A stretch of DNA of 31,569 nucleotides from Ophiothrix spiculata. Lineage: Eukaryota; Echinodermata; Ophiuroidea; Amphilepidida; Ophiotrichidae. Made by a program: the position numbers and the translations under genes. Positions 20,122 to 30,004 of this stretch are shown here, piece after piece (position 1 is the stretch's first letter; each line of letters starts with the position of its first letter). The notes under the pieces are model-generated. The model was not told where the DNA came from, made no database searches, and saw nothing but the letters and a program-made list of their open reading frames with translations. Where the stretch lies: assembly GCA_000969725.1 (NCBI GenBank), contig JXSR01S044446.1; one strand, written 5' to 3'.

Positions 20122-20676
20122 CTTGAATGAATTAATAAAATGATAATGGTTCCAAATTGAAATATCTGAAATCATGATATCACATTATTTCAAAGCATAA
20201 TTGAATAACCTTTTCGACTATTTTAAACTGTTTTGCTATAAATTTGATTCCTGGCAACAAAATGATAAATTGGCAGAAACAGGACATATGGTTTTTGTTC
20301 TTGATAATTTAATACAATACATTGGGTCCTGATGAAGGCCTTCAAAATCATGACCGATTGGTTTGGTGTCTTTCATTTTCCAGCAATGCAGCGTGAACCC
20401 ACTAGCTCCCCGAATCAGATCTGCAGACTCCTTCTTTCCTTATCATTTTTTGGAATACCACCCATCAAAACCTGTGTAAATTTGGTAACGTTAGTTTGTA
20501 CCAAGTATAAACAATAGTTAACCTCAAGTGAAAGTGATAAAGACAGAATCACGGACAAGGACGGCCGATGAAGTACGAGCATGCGTACCACTTTTTTCTT
20601 CGAGCGGCCCTCCGGGCAACAGGCAAACCTTATAATTTGAACATAGCATTACCATACAATGTATTATACATTACAC

Positions 20677-20859
20677 CACCATTTTGGTGTGATTGCAGCT
20701 TCTGCGAGTCAACTTGTTGAAACAGCTCCTGATAATCACTGATTGTATTGACGTTGACACCACCTAGATGATATGAATGGCACTGGCAGGGATCTCTGGA
20801 AGATACTTGGTCTTGTCCACGGATACCTATGGTGCAAGTTGTCATTGTTCTGCAACCAG
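20677..20859 (-). CDS. Lectin gene exon 2: N-terminal Cys-containing segment
   Basis: The acceptor CATTGGCAG|CT is in phase 1 with exon 1. About 60 codons follow, starting AGCRTMTTC and including a DPCQCHSYH motif; four cysteines could pair within the segment. I do not recognise a domain. The 3' border is one of two phase-1 GT sites (exon end at 20680 or 20677), both just after the codons for SHQN. The frame stays open past these sites to 20630, so the edge rests on phase alone. Upstream is the signal exon; downstream a 555-bp intron leads to CTLD1. Confidence 0.6.
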
Positions 20860-20996
20860 CTGCCAATGAAATGAAAATAGGCTGTGAAAGCATTATGCTT
20901 TGATATAAATATTTTTTTACAAAATAAGTTACGTAAGGAAGCAGTGGATTATTTGAAACAATTTCAGTCTATCATACAACAAGACAAAATACTCAC

Positions 20997-21051
20997 CATG
21001 AGTTATCATTAGTATCCAACACGTGAGTAACCATACTAACCCCCAGTACAT
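20997..21051 (-). CDS. Lectin gene exon 1: signal peptide
   Basis: The ATG at 21051-21049 opens 18 codons, MYWGLVWLLTCWILMITH, plus the first base of the next codon, then the donor G|GTGAGT. The run is strongly hydrophobic and helix-forming, with a small residue supplied at the junction (Ala-Gly), as expected for a cleaved secretory signal. This ATG is chosen because it alone gives a signal peptide in phase with exon 2. TTTTAAACAG directly precedes the ATG and could be an acceptor, so part of the 5' UTR may lie in an earlier exon. No promoter could be placed upstream. Confidence 0.75.
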
Positions 21052-21229
21052 CTGTTTAAAAGAAGAAATATGCCAACGCACAGCGATATTTGCCTATTGA
21101 CGATGTACCAAAATACTCTTCTGCTTACTGGAGCAAACAACAATCAAAACCAACGTAATAGCTCACTCCGAACGGATTTGCTTGTTTAACCTTGGTACCG
21201 TGTCCCTCGGTTAGCGCTTGGCAAATCGA

Positions 21230-21620
21230 TCGGGGGGAGGGGAAGTCCCATTCTGGAGGTGACGCATATGTAAGGCATAACCCTCCACCCCTTTCAGCAT
21301 CGCTGACACCCAAAGGCCCCTTATTTTATAATTGCATGTGCTCTCATTCAAAGACCCCATAAATCTTTCTATTTTTCTCTCACCGATTGATGCCAAATTT
21401 CTCTTACCGAATACCAAAAATCGTGCTCTCTCACAATGATCCCTCAGTTTATGACCAATAAGACCTCATTATGTTTGTATGTTGCTCTCAACAAATGCCA
21501 ATAATCAAGCTCTTGCCCAATGACCCCTCATTGTTTGAGCATGTGCACTCATCGAATGCCCAACCTATCGGAGCGCGATCCTTACACCTGCATCCATTTC
21601 AAATTTGACTGCCCCCCGAA
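21230..21620. mobile_element. G-rich-terminus element, copy C, upstream of the lectin gene
   Basis: The left end TCGGGGGGAGGGGAAGTCCC pairs loosely with the reverse complement of the right end (TTCGGGGGGCAGTCAAATTT). The interior repeats degenerate phrases such as CTCTCACCGATTGATGCC, CTCTTACCGAATACCA and CTCATCGAATGCCC. It lies about 180 bp upstream of the signal-peptide exon, where a promoter would be expected. Confidence 0.6.
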
Positions 21621-23966
21621 CAAAATAAAACATGCGTCCGATTTCACGGGTATGATTTACTACAATAAGTTTGTATAGTAATTACTCCTCCACTCACAAA
21701 TACATTCTTGTATAATCCAGAGGATGATTTAAACCTCCCCATAATACACAGATCAGCTCAGTGGACATGAATGAACTAATTGAATGTTCGGTGAGGTCAA
21801 ATTACCACTATATGGGAAAGATGCTAAATTGCATGCTAAATTGAACTGCATTATGGGAGTCGCCTCGGCGCATAACGGTGATGCTCTTCATTTACTTGAA
21901 ATTCCGAAAATAGGCGATGAAAGTCCCGTTATATTCGAGCAAAGTTGGTCAAGACGGAGCTAAGTTGGGATTTGCCATAGCTCCAAACGTGTTAGTTAAA
22001 GTATAGTCCATACTAGAAAACTAGCAGATTGTGCCACAAAACTAGCAAAAAAATACTATTTCAGTTTAAAAACGTGATTTCATTTTTCATAAAAAATAAT
22101 CTTTCAACAAAAACCCATGTTTCAAAGAGTCAGAATTCACTCAAATTTCGGTCGATTGTCATTATTTGAAAAATAATTATGTTTAGTAAACTGTGATCAA
22201 GATGTATGGATACATTAGAATTGTTCGTTTTACTCAAGGAAACAATCGGAAGGCCGGAAACTCATCGGATGTCGCCGTGAGTGCTCGACAAACGCCGGAT
22301 AAGCACTAGACCCAGAAATTATTGCAAGGTTTGTCGACAGGTATATTGGCTGTTTGAATATCGCTGTGCAACGTGTTACTACAGCAACTCCTAATGTTTC
22401 AAATAATACGGATTTTGACCAATAGAATCATCAACTACCACATGTCTAGAGTGGAAATGCATATGTTAGCTTTCTGTACTAGACATGCTAGAAGGCAGAA
22501 GGGGGGACTTTGGTTCGACATCAAAATTGAGTTTTTGGCATCATGTGAAAGCTTAGAGTTTCAGAAGTAATTTGGTACCTCAAAAATTTCGATACAACAA
22601 TCCGTACCGAAGATATGGCTATTTTAGTAAGAGCGTGTTGATCACTTTTCAAAAATAGCAATTGGAGAAAACAGTCTTTAAAGTTTGAGTTTGTGAAAGC
22701 ATACATTTTATTGATTACTATTCAACTATACACAAAATCTCCTTAGCAACGGGTACTTAGGAGCACTCAATTATCATCAAATTTGACACAGACATTGTCA
22801 AGATACATATTTTTATTTATATACCTAGGACAGTCGGTCAGAGAAGTGAAAATTTGAGCTGAGAAAACAGCCTGTTTTCGAGGATGTTTTTTCTTCCGAT
22901 CACAATATTGCGAAAGGAGATTGACACGGTGTTAGAAAATTGTCATAAAATCATCTTTTTTCGCAATTTTTTAGAAAACGGCTTGGTAGGAAGATTTTTA
23001 AAACTTTAATTCGTGAACTCATTCATAATATCAATCTCAAATTCACCCCAGACGAAAATGTTACCACTTCTCAACTTCAAAGCCTGATATCTCAGTCTGC
23101 AGATCATCGCAAAGTCCCCCTTTTCGGTGTGAGTCATCACATTTGATCTTGGCAAACTTTTATAATATTATGTATCTATTAAACTTAGCCTGTAAACACA
23201 ATAACCGTGGTTCTGGAAAAAAAAACAATTGTGTCACTTGCGCAGCTGATTTATTTGCTAGGTTTCAAAAAGTTTGACACCAAAATAAACCAGCTTAATG
23301 TTTTCTGTTACTGCTGAACAGTAAATATGGAATGAAAATGCAAGAATTGCCCGCCTTCATGAATATACTTTGTCCGTCGTAGAATTCTCCATTTACTTTT
23401 AAGAACATGTCCACTTCGAAGACCTCCTTTGATGGCTTTTGTAACGATATAAGAAATTCTGACTGTGGACCTTTGGCAGCAGTAACCTTTGGATACCTTT
23501 GATAAAATCAGTCACCCAATATTTACCTGATCCATGGATTCAAATAAAAAGTGATGGTAGTTGAATCAATGTTTGTTATACAATTTTAAATGTTGGAAGT
23601 ATTTTATCTTACCGTCTAAACCAAAAGTTATATGGCAGTGTTGTTGACGAAATGACCCACTACTTAGCTTCAGTTTCTGTGCTGATTCTCTTGATCATCT
23701 TGAACATGTCGAATGCATGAACCTCTTATGTGAACTTACAGATATAGTACTTGATAGATGACGAACCAACGAATCAACCTAGCGCTATAATAATGCTAAT
23801 TAGAAAGTTAAACTACAATATTGAGCCCAGAAAACACGATGATCAGTGTTATAGCGCAACTATTTGCACATATTCTTCCAGCCAGGAAGTCGGTGTATTG
23901 TGACCTTTACTGAGATGTAATAATGATGTTACATATGTAAATATTTACCATCTCATCAATGTGAAT
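21621..23966. other. Noncoding stretch, possible unresolved repeat
   Basis: No domain-bearing frame was found. GGGGGGACTTTG at 22501 and CAAAGTCCCCC at 23111 could be the ends of a roughly 620-bp inverted-terminus element, but the match is too short to assert. The rest is AT-rich and unassigned. Confidence 0.4.
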
Positions 23967-24644
23967 AAATTGTGTACCGTCGCGGCAAAAGGGACCAGTT
24001 GTCGGCAACTTCCATTTTGCGCTAGAGGCCGGTAAAGTTGAACTATACCAAAATATGATGGGAAGGTCAATTTTGAGTTTTTTGTGGAAATGAAATCTTT
24101 GAACCCTTTTGAATCCAAAATGTAAAGATGGTTAATCAAATATAACGACTAACTTGTAAAAAAGTGTGATTTTTATCGCTATGTCGAATCGTTTTCATCA
24201 TGAAAATGTGAAAATTTGTGTTTTGACAAACGGTTATGAGTACGATTATGGTAATTAATTATGCAATAATGAAACATGGTATTGAGTCCAAAAATTGTTA
24301 TTAAATTACGCAAGGTATCGTCTTCCATTGAGCCAAATTTCAAGGCGATAAACAAAAGGGAACATGGTGGTTGCTATGGAGATTTGCTCATACTCTATTC
24401 AGACTGCACACAAAATCGAATGGAAAAACAGGCCTACCTTTAACAGCCCTTTTCTCACAAACTAGTTTTAACAAACGGTTATGAGTACGATTTTATAATT
24501 TGCCAAAACTCGTCACCCAAAGCTCCGATTTGCATGATTTTGGTATCATTGAAAAGGGAATTAAATGAGCTTTACCACCATATGAAAATCTCCATATTTT
24601 GGTTTTGACCCAACTGGACCCTTTTGCCGCGACGGTACACAATT
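23967..24644. mobile_element. 678-bp TIR element
   Basis: The left arm AATTGTGTACCGTCGCGGCA continues to CAGTTG at 24001. The right arm, 24611-24644, is its reverse complement with one mismatch, so arms are about 34 bp. CAAACGGTTATGAGTACGAT occurs twice inside in direct orientation (near 24227 and 24472). No transposase frame, so non-autonomous. Confidence 0.8.
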
Positions 24645-24699
24645 GTGGAAAGGGAGAGCAACAACAGATTGCATGGCCGGCCATTAAAGACGATGGATA

Positions 24700-25182
24700 C
24701 CCGGGGGGGGGGGCACTCCCATATATTGGCACGCGTCATGCTCCTGTCGAATGACCCCTTTTTTTTGCTCCGCTCTCACCCAATGACCCCCTTTTTCACT
24801 GAGCTGTCACCCAATGACCCCCTTTTAATTTGAAAGTCAACCTTTTTTATGGTGACTCTCATCCATTGCCCTGATTTTTTGAGAACCTACACCGAATGAC
24901 CCCCTTTTTTCGCTAAATTTGTCAATTTTTTCGAAAATTAAGAAAATGTGTCGATTTTTTCGAAAATTTTTACGAAAATTAGCCTCATTTTATTCAAAAA
25001 TCTTACACCGAATGACCCTGTTTTTCGCTCTTGCCAACAAATTCGCTCGAAATTACCCAGTTTTTTTACCCTCTACACCGAATGACCCCCTATTTTTCAA
25101 TGTATTTCTCACCTATTGCCCCTACATTTCGAAAGTCGGTAGGAGCAGGTACGTCACTTTCATATTTGAGTGCCCCCCCGGG
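24700..25182. mobile_element. G-rich-terminus element, copy D, with 8-bp target duplication (hAT-like)
   Basis: The left end CCCGGGGGGGGGGGCACTC and the right end, whose reverse complement is CCCGGGGGGGCACTC, are flanked by GATGGATA at 24692-24699 and 25183-25190. An 8-bp duplication is the hallmark of hAT transposons. The interior is built of degenerate repeats of CACCGAATGACCCCCTTTTT. No transposase is present. This is the best-preserved of the G-rich-ended copies. Confidence 0.8.
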
Positions 25183-25291
25183 GATGGATAGTCTCTTCTT
25201 TACAGCATAATCTAATTGAAAAACAAAGTGCAAGATGACAATAATCATGATAATATGGATTAAAAATAAAAGCAGAGACAGTGCATGTATA

Positions 25292-25632
25292 CACTGTAAA
25301 AATGGTGTCTTGGGTGTCTTGTTAAGATATGTCTTGGAAAAAGACATGTCTTAAACAATATGAATAAAAGAAAATAGAAGCAATAAAATGCATTTTAAGA
25401 CATCAAAGACATGTCTTACAGCAAGTCATGTCTCCCCACTGGTGACAACAGACATGTCTTACGGAACTGGAGTGTCTTGCGTGTAGACGTGATTTGTGTA
25501 TGAGTGTCTTACATAGAGACATTACCTTTGAACATGTCTTGCAAAAAGACACGACATTGTATCTATAAATAGACACGTCTGAAAATTGTGACAAAAAAAC
25601 GTGTCTATTGCCAAGACACTATTTTTACAGTG
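25292..25632. mobile_element. TA-flanked CACTGT MITE filled with AGACATGTCT words
   Basis: The ends CACTGTAAAAATGGTGTCTT and (inverted) CACTGTAAAAATAGTGTCTT match over 22 bp with one mismatch. TA flanks both sides (25290-25291, 25633-25634), as for Tc1/mariner-type insertion. Inside, AGACATGTCT occurs intact three times (25342, 25407, 25450) with many variants such as GTGTCTT and AAGACACG. No coding capacity. Confidence 0.85.
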
Positions 25633-25857
25633 TACACTGTAATTATGTAAGTCAAAGAAAGTGCCTACGCAAATAACATTTATTGTTTCCCCTTTGAGGT
25701 TATACACCACTAGTTCCTGTCCTGTTTCCACCAATAGTTACCTGGAGCTCTGCCTGGAACCAAGCCATGATAATTAGGAAGACTATTTGCAGCTATTTGC
25801 TCATAGGGCATCCACAGAACCGACTCAGTACAAAATCTTGAAAATTAGTCAAAATGT

Positions 25858-25918
25858 GTAACAGTAAGAATATCGGACTGTGAATCTAGTGACCCAGGTT
25901 CGAATCATATGAAACAAC
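25858..25918 (+). pseudogene. tRNA-like relic
   Basis: GTAAGAATATCGGACTGTGA followed by CCCAGGTTCGAATCAT resembles the D-anticodon-T arms of a tRNA, with GTG at the anticodon place. The stems pair poorly and no acceptor stem was found. Probably a decayed SINE head. Confidence 0.4.
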
Positions 25919-26005
25919 GCTATGTAAAGGTTATTATTTTAGTTATTTGTTTAAAAGTGCGTAATATATTAATCACAGGGCTTGGTTTTCCACAATGTTT
26001 TTCTA

Positions 26006-26030
26006 TTATTTATTTATTTATTTATCATGT
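26006..26030. repeat. (TTTA)n microsatellite
   Basis: A short run of TTTA units with no clear retroposon body attached. Confidence 0.8.
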
Positions 26031-26994
26031 TTATCTTTTTATCTAGAGAAAAAAATCGAAGTCTGTACAAACTCCGGCTATATTATCCATATCATTTGTT
26101 ATCTCCAAAAAACTAGGATTTCAGAGTCTTAGGACCATCGGTAGAGAGGCCTTGTATAACTATCACACCGAAGAATACACCGATTCTTGTAAATTTATTA
26201 AAAGTAGGCCTATAGTTATAGATTTCTTTTGCAGGTTAATTTTAACTAATATTATTTTAGCCTTGACAGTTTAGTGGAGCTGGGATATTCGAGCTATGAG
26301 TTGTGCATGAGTTGAAATGAAAAGGCAACTGTCAATAGATATATATATCATTGCAACCAGGCCTGATTGCAACATCGCTTCGAAAACTTATTGTGTACGT
26401 GCAATTTTTCTGCAAGTTCCATTATGAGATGATAATGTAACCTTTGGAGCTACACTTTGGCGCGTAAATAAATTATTGCTAAATCACTCTTGATAAACAC
26501 ATGAAGCAGGAAGCTGATCATGCAATAGCTGCAATATAATATATAAGCAGGGAGTAAGTAAGATAAGGAAGTGACTGACCTAGCACGTCGCCATATTGGC
26601 CTTTTATTTGAACACCGATCACGTGTGTAAACGCATTACCATTTTTGCCCACTGTATTGTCAAGTTGCCGATGTTTTAAGATAACGCATACATTTAAAAT
26701 ATTTTGGTATTGAGACATTCTTGAAATAAATCGTAGTAAAAATACGGTCAATGGAAAGTCGACAACAAGCGTAGAATGGTTAACGTTTACACACCAAAAA
26801 TGGTATCCGGCTAGGCAAATTATGGTATCTATTATAGCCCCGCCTCCTTCTCCATGAGTGAGCCAGTTGACATTTTGTTCACCGCGTTTAGAGGCTCGAT
26901 CTTTCCAGGCTCTTTCTATCGTTTATCATGTTTATTAAGTACGAATCAGATAGCGAATGCTAGCGAAAATTATGTCGGTGTCAGAGTCCTCACG

Positions 26995-27006
26995 TATATA
27001 AAAAGG
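26995..27006 (+). promoter_or_regulatory. Candidate TATA box for the MYND gene
   Basis: TATATAAAAAGG is a strong TATA match. A CCCCGCCTCC GC-rich word lies about 155 bp upstream. Transcription would start near 27025-27035 and the first exon could end at the donor CTACAG|GTATCA (27122/27123). The next good acceptor in phase with a protein is at 29803. The link to the MYND exon 2.7 kb downstream is inference from position and strand. Confidence 0.35.
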
Positions 27007-27339
27007 TATATCATTTACAGATCGCTCTCTTTGCTCCATACGTGTAGCCTGGTGAAGACCGAACTATTCGTGATCATTTGTAAACGGTTTTGTATCTTCA
27101 TCACTTTGTAACGTGTCTACAGGTATCACTCGTTATGTAAGTATATAAGAGTTTAATAACATATTCCTAACTCCGAATTTATCATTTCATTTTATTACAT
27201 TATTAATGTATTAGGAATCATACATTTCAGGATGAAAATACAGAAAAGTACACAATAAAGATACACTTATGGGGTTCTTAGACAAGCCTAATGCATTGAA
27301 AAATATAAAAGTTGAGTGTGCTTGAAATTCCCCTGGACA

Positions 27340-27560
27340 AGGAACTAACTGCTAATTGTCTCGTGGAAACCCGTACGAAACGCGGGGAGCTGATCCGGGC
27401 AGCGATGGTGCGTATGTGGGTTCAGGACCCTAGGTTGCCGCAGAACCTGAAATGATGCTTTGTGTGAAATGGAGCTTACTTGGGCCACAGTGGCCAGCAA
27501 ACACCTATAAAGTGTGCAGAGGCCGAGTGGAGTTACAAATCTGGGAGGCATAGCGCACTA
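27340..27560. repeat. G+C-richer block, probable retroposon fragment
   Basis: GTCTCGTGGAAACCCGTACG, GGCCACAGTGGCCAGC and AGAGGCCGAGTGGAGTTAC stand out in base composition from AT-rich flanks and end in a TAAAATAACAAC tail. The look is of a non-LTR retroposon 3' end, but no frame or family can be named. Confidence 0.3.
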
Positions 27561-27899
27561 TAAAATAACAACTATAATAACATACATGACATCGACTGTT
27601 CAAAAAAAATTGGAATCGGAATTGCTTTTTTAATCATGTAAAGAGAAATATTTACTACTGCATTTTTTTCTGGGGAGATTTAACCATGGGTTCTGGTTAG
27701 TCCCAACCAAGTGACTCTTCAATAGAGTAACAAGAAAGTCAATTGAGATCGTACAGTCATGAGCTGTAAAAGTTGTTTCATCAATTTTAGTAAACTAAGT
27801 TAACATGCACTCCCCAAACATTCACTGAAATTATCCACAATGGCTATGGAATAATATTGTGAGTATTTTGAAATGCTAGAGTAATTTTTAAACCAACTT

Positions 27900-29220
27900 T
27901 TGGCAACTTTTTTGTCAGACCACATGGCAGCCGCCATCTTGGATTTTGACACATTTTTATCAAAATAATACATTTAAACTCAACTGGCCTGGTTGTTGTT
28001 TAATACTAATAAGAATATTCTGGCATACTTTTGGTAAATTTATATGCACTCTAAAAGAAGATATTGACTTGTGAAATTCGCCAGTAGAGAAGGTCAATGG
28101 GGTTGAGCGTACGTGCTAGGTTCTGGTGCGTTTTAGTCACGCATTACGAAGCACAGGAACAACCGCTGAGCCAACTAAACCGAGCAGACTTGAGATCGTG
28201 AAGTAAACCATACTTTTTCGAAAGCCACTAACTACTCACCCCGAAAGAATCGGGGCAAGATCAGTGGGCTATCTAGAGCTTGGCCTTTCTAGTAGTCAGT
28301 GGATGGATTATAAAATGACGGTATATTTTATATATTCTGTAAAATATGAAGTTTTTAATGCTCTTTTAAAGTGAATTCTATCCATTTTTAATGTAAACAT
28401 GTATTTTGGTAGCTATTTTGATCTTCATGAAATATTCTACTTTTTCCATTGATTTTGTGAAAATATAATTTTAATGCCTATTTAAAGCTGCTCTAGTCCA
28501 TTTTGAGCAAAAACAGACCAAAGTATAATAGACCAGTTTCGTATGTCCCATAATGCATCTTGAAAGTGCCGCAAACGATCAGTTGACCATAATTACTTTC
28601 TGCGCAAATGACGTCAAGCACACAACGTAGTAATATGGTAGTTTGCGCAGAAATGCCCGTATTTGCGGTACTTTCAAGATGCATTATGGAACATACGAAA
28701 CTGGTCTATTATACTTTGGCAGCTATTTTGAATTTAAAACCTGTTTAGTGATATGTGTTTGTTGTAACCCTCAAAGGTATTGTTTGGTTTGTCAATAATC
28801 CATTTATGAGCTGAAAATAGTATTTGGACTATCATTTTGGACCTCACTACGGCTGCCATTTGATTTTTAAAAATGTCAAAAGCTTAATTTAGAGAGATAT
28901 TTCTGTTGAAACAATCATTTTTTTATTGATTATGTTAAGGTTTTTCCCTTTTCCTTATGGTGCTGTTTCAAAGTAGTTCCTACACAGTTTGTGCATAAAA
29001 ACACATTTTGCATTTCAATATGACTGCCATTTTAGATTTGAAATATGAAACAATAATTATTATAATTGGACAAAAATGTTAATACCAGCCATCTTCGATT
29101 TATTATGAACATTCAATGTTCTTAATGCTTTTTATAAGCCACTCCGAACCATTTATTTTGCAGTAAAACGAATTTTGATATCCATATTGTTCCATTATGG
29201 CCATCATTGTAGGTAAAAAA
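27900..29220 (+). repeat. Degenerate tandem array of a roughly 100-180 bp unit
   Basis: Phrases related to GCCGCCATCTTGGATTTTGA recur (near 27930, 28410, 28720, 28850, 29025 and 29088), usually before AAAA-rich sequence and after a TAATGCTTTTTA-type phrase (28357, 28473, 29124). The units are strongly diverged. A foldback MITE at 28518-28719 interrupts the array. No coding capacity. Confidence 0.5.
28518..28719. mobile_element. Foldback MITE, about 202 bp
   Basis: The arms start CCAAAGTATAATAGACCAGT and include CATAATGCATCTTGAAAGT. They match in inverted orientation over about 58 bp with two mismatches, then more loosely through TCTGCGCAAA / TTTGCGCAGA. No coding capacity. Confidence 0.85.
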
Positions 29221-29809
29221 CACGTTTTTTACAACCTAATCTGGGGACAAATGTTTTTTTTTTCTGACAAGTGAACCAAGTTTCCATTCTCGGAGACACA
29301 ATTAGCCTCTCTATAACTTAGCCTTGTATAGATATGGAGAGAACCACTAATGAATATGTCTTCAATACTCACCACATATCTTTCCTCCTGACAATTGTAA
29401 AAAAAAGCAAAGTATGCACTTTGCTTTTTTAATTGAAATTTATTGATATTCCTCAAATATCAAGTTGTAATTTCTTAGTCATGCAAAACAAATTGAACTT
29501 GAAAACCTCACTAAACCTCAAACTAAATTTCCACTTACTAATTTTGAACTTTTCATTTGCTTACTCTTTGAGTGAAGATTGGTGAAATCAATGGGAAACG
29601 CTTCGGCTATTATCTTGGAAAAACATTACTGATATAAAAACATCTGCATGTTATTGAGCCGCAATTCAGCAGTAATTCATGTTAAAATCAGCATTGTTTC
29701 CCTTATTGTCAATGCACCTTTCGAAAATTCCTGGATTCACCCGGCTATATATGTATGACCAACATAATTTGAAATTATCAATGTTTCCTTTGAAATGTTT
29801 CAGCATAAA

Positions 29810-30004
29810 ATGGATGTAAAGCGTGGCTACTGTTGGAGATGCGAAAATAAAATCACCAAAGAAACACCTTGTTCTGCTTGTGGTGTGGCCAAGTATTGTA
29901 TGCAGAAGTGTTGTGACCGTGATCAGTGGCGACACAAACAGGAATGCGAGAACTGGAAACCAAGAAAATGTTCCAATTGCAGCTCTTCCGAACAGCTACG
30001 AGAG
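29810..30004 (+). CDS. MYND zinc-finger protein, N-terminal coding exon (partial)
   Basis: The exon runs from the acceptor AATGTTTCAG at 29803 to the donor CGAGAG|GTAACT at 30004, 201 bp, phase 0 at both ends. The ATG at 29810 is in good context (AAAATGG) and opens MDVKRGYCWRCEN. The MYND pattern is complete: C8-x2-C11, C21-x2-C24, C30-x3-C34, then H42-x3-C46, in the order CWRC, CSAC, KYCMQKC, WRHKQEC. A further KCSNC follows and may begin a second zinc ligand set. MYND domains bind two zinc ions and usually mediate protein contacts. The rest of the protein lies beyond the window, so the family is unknown. Since the ATG is six bases into the exon, the 5' UTR is probably spliced. Confidence 0.85.

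Larger units (their letters stand above)
11147..21051 (-). other. Gene model: secreted three-CTLD lectin with Thr-rich repeat stalk
   Basis: Eleven exons were joined by hand from splice signals and phase. The intron phases in order are 1, 1, 1, 0, 1, 1, 0, 1, 1, 0, and the coding length of 3,330 nt is divisible by three. Layout: signal peptide, Cys-containing segment, CTLD1, CTLD2, repeat stalk, CTLD3. CTLD1, CTLD2 and the stalk are each bounded by phase-1 introns, the class associated with extracellular domain shuffling. C-type lectin domains bind sugars, often with calcium, and invertebrate secreted forms commonly act in immune recognition or adhesion; which applies here is unknown. Weak points are the 5' edge of the stalk exon, the 3' end of exon 2 and the true 3' end. 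It could instead be two adjacent genes, but the phases and the single signal peptide favour one. Confidence 0.75.

Noticed and set aside
22501..23121. Possible element bounded by GGGGGACTTTG and its inverse
   Set aside because: Only about 11 bp of inverted match, with no target duplication and no second copy in the window.
28100..28200. tRNA-like D-arm words on the minus strand (GGTTTAGTTGGCTCAGCGG)
   Set aside because: No matching anticodon or T arm could be found beside it.
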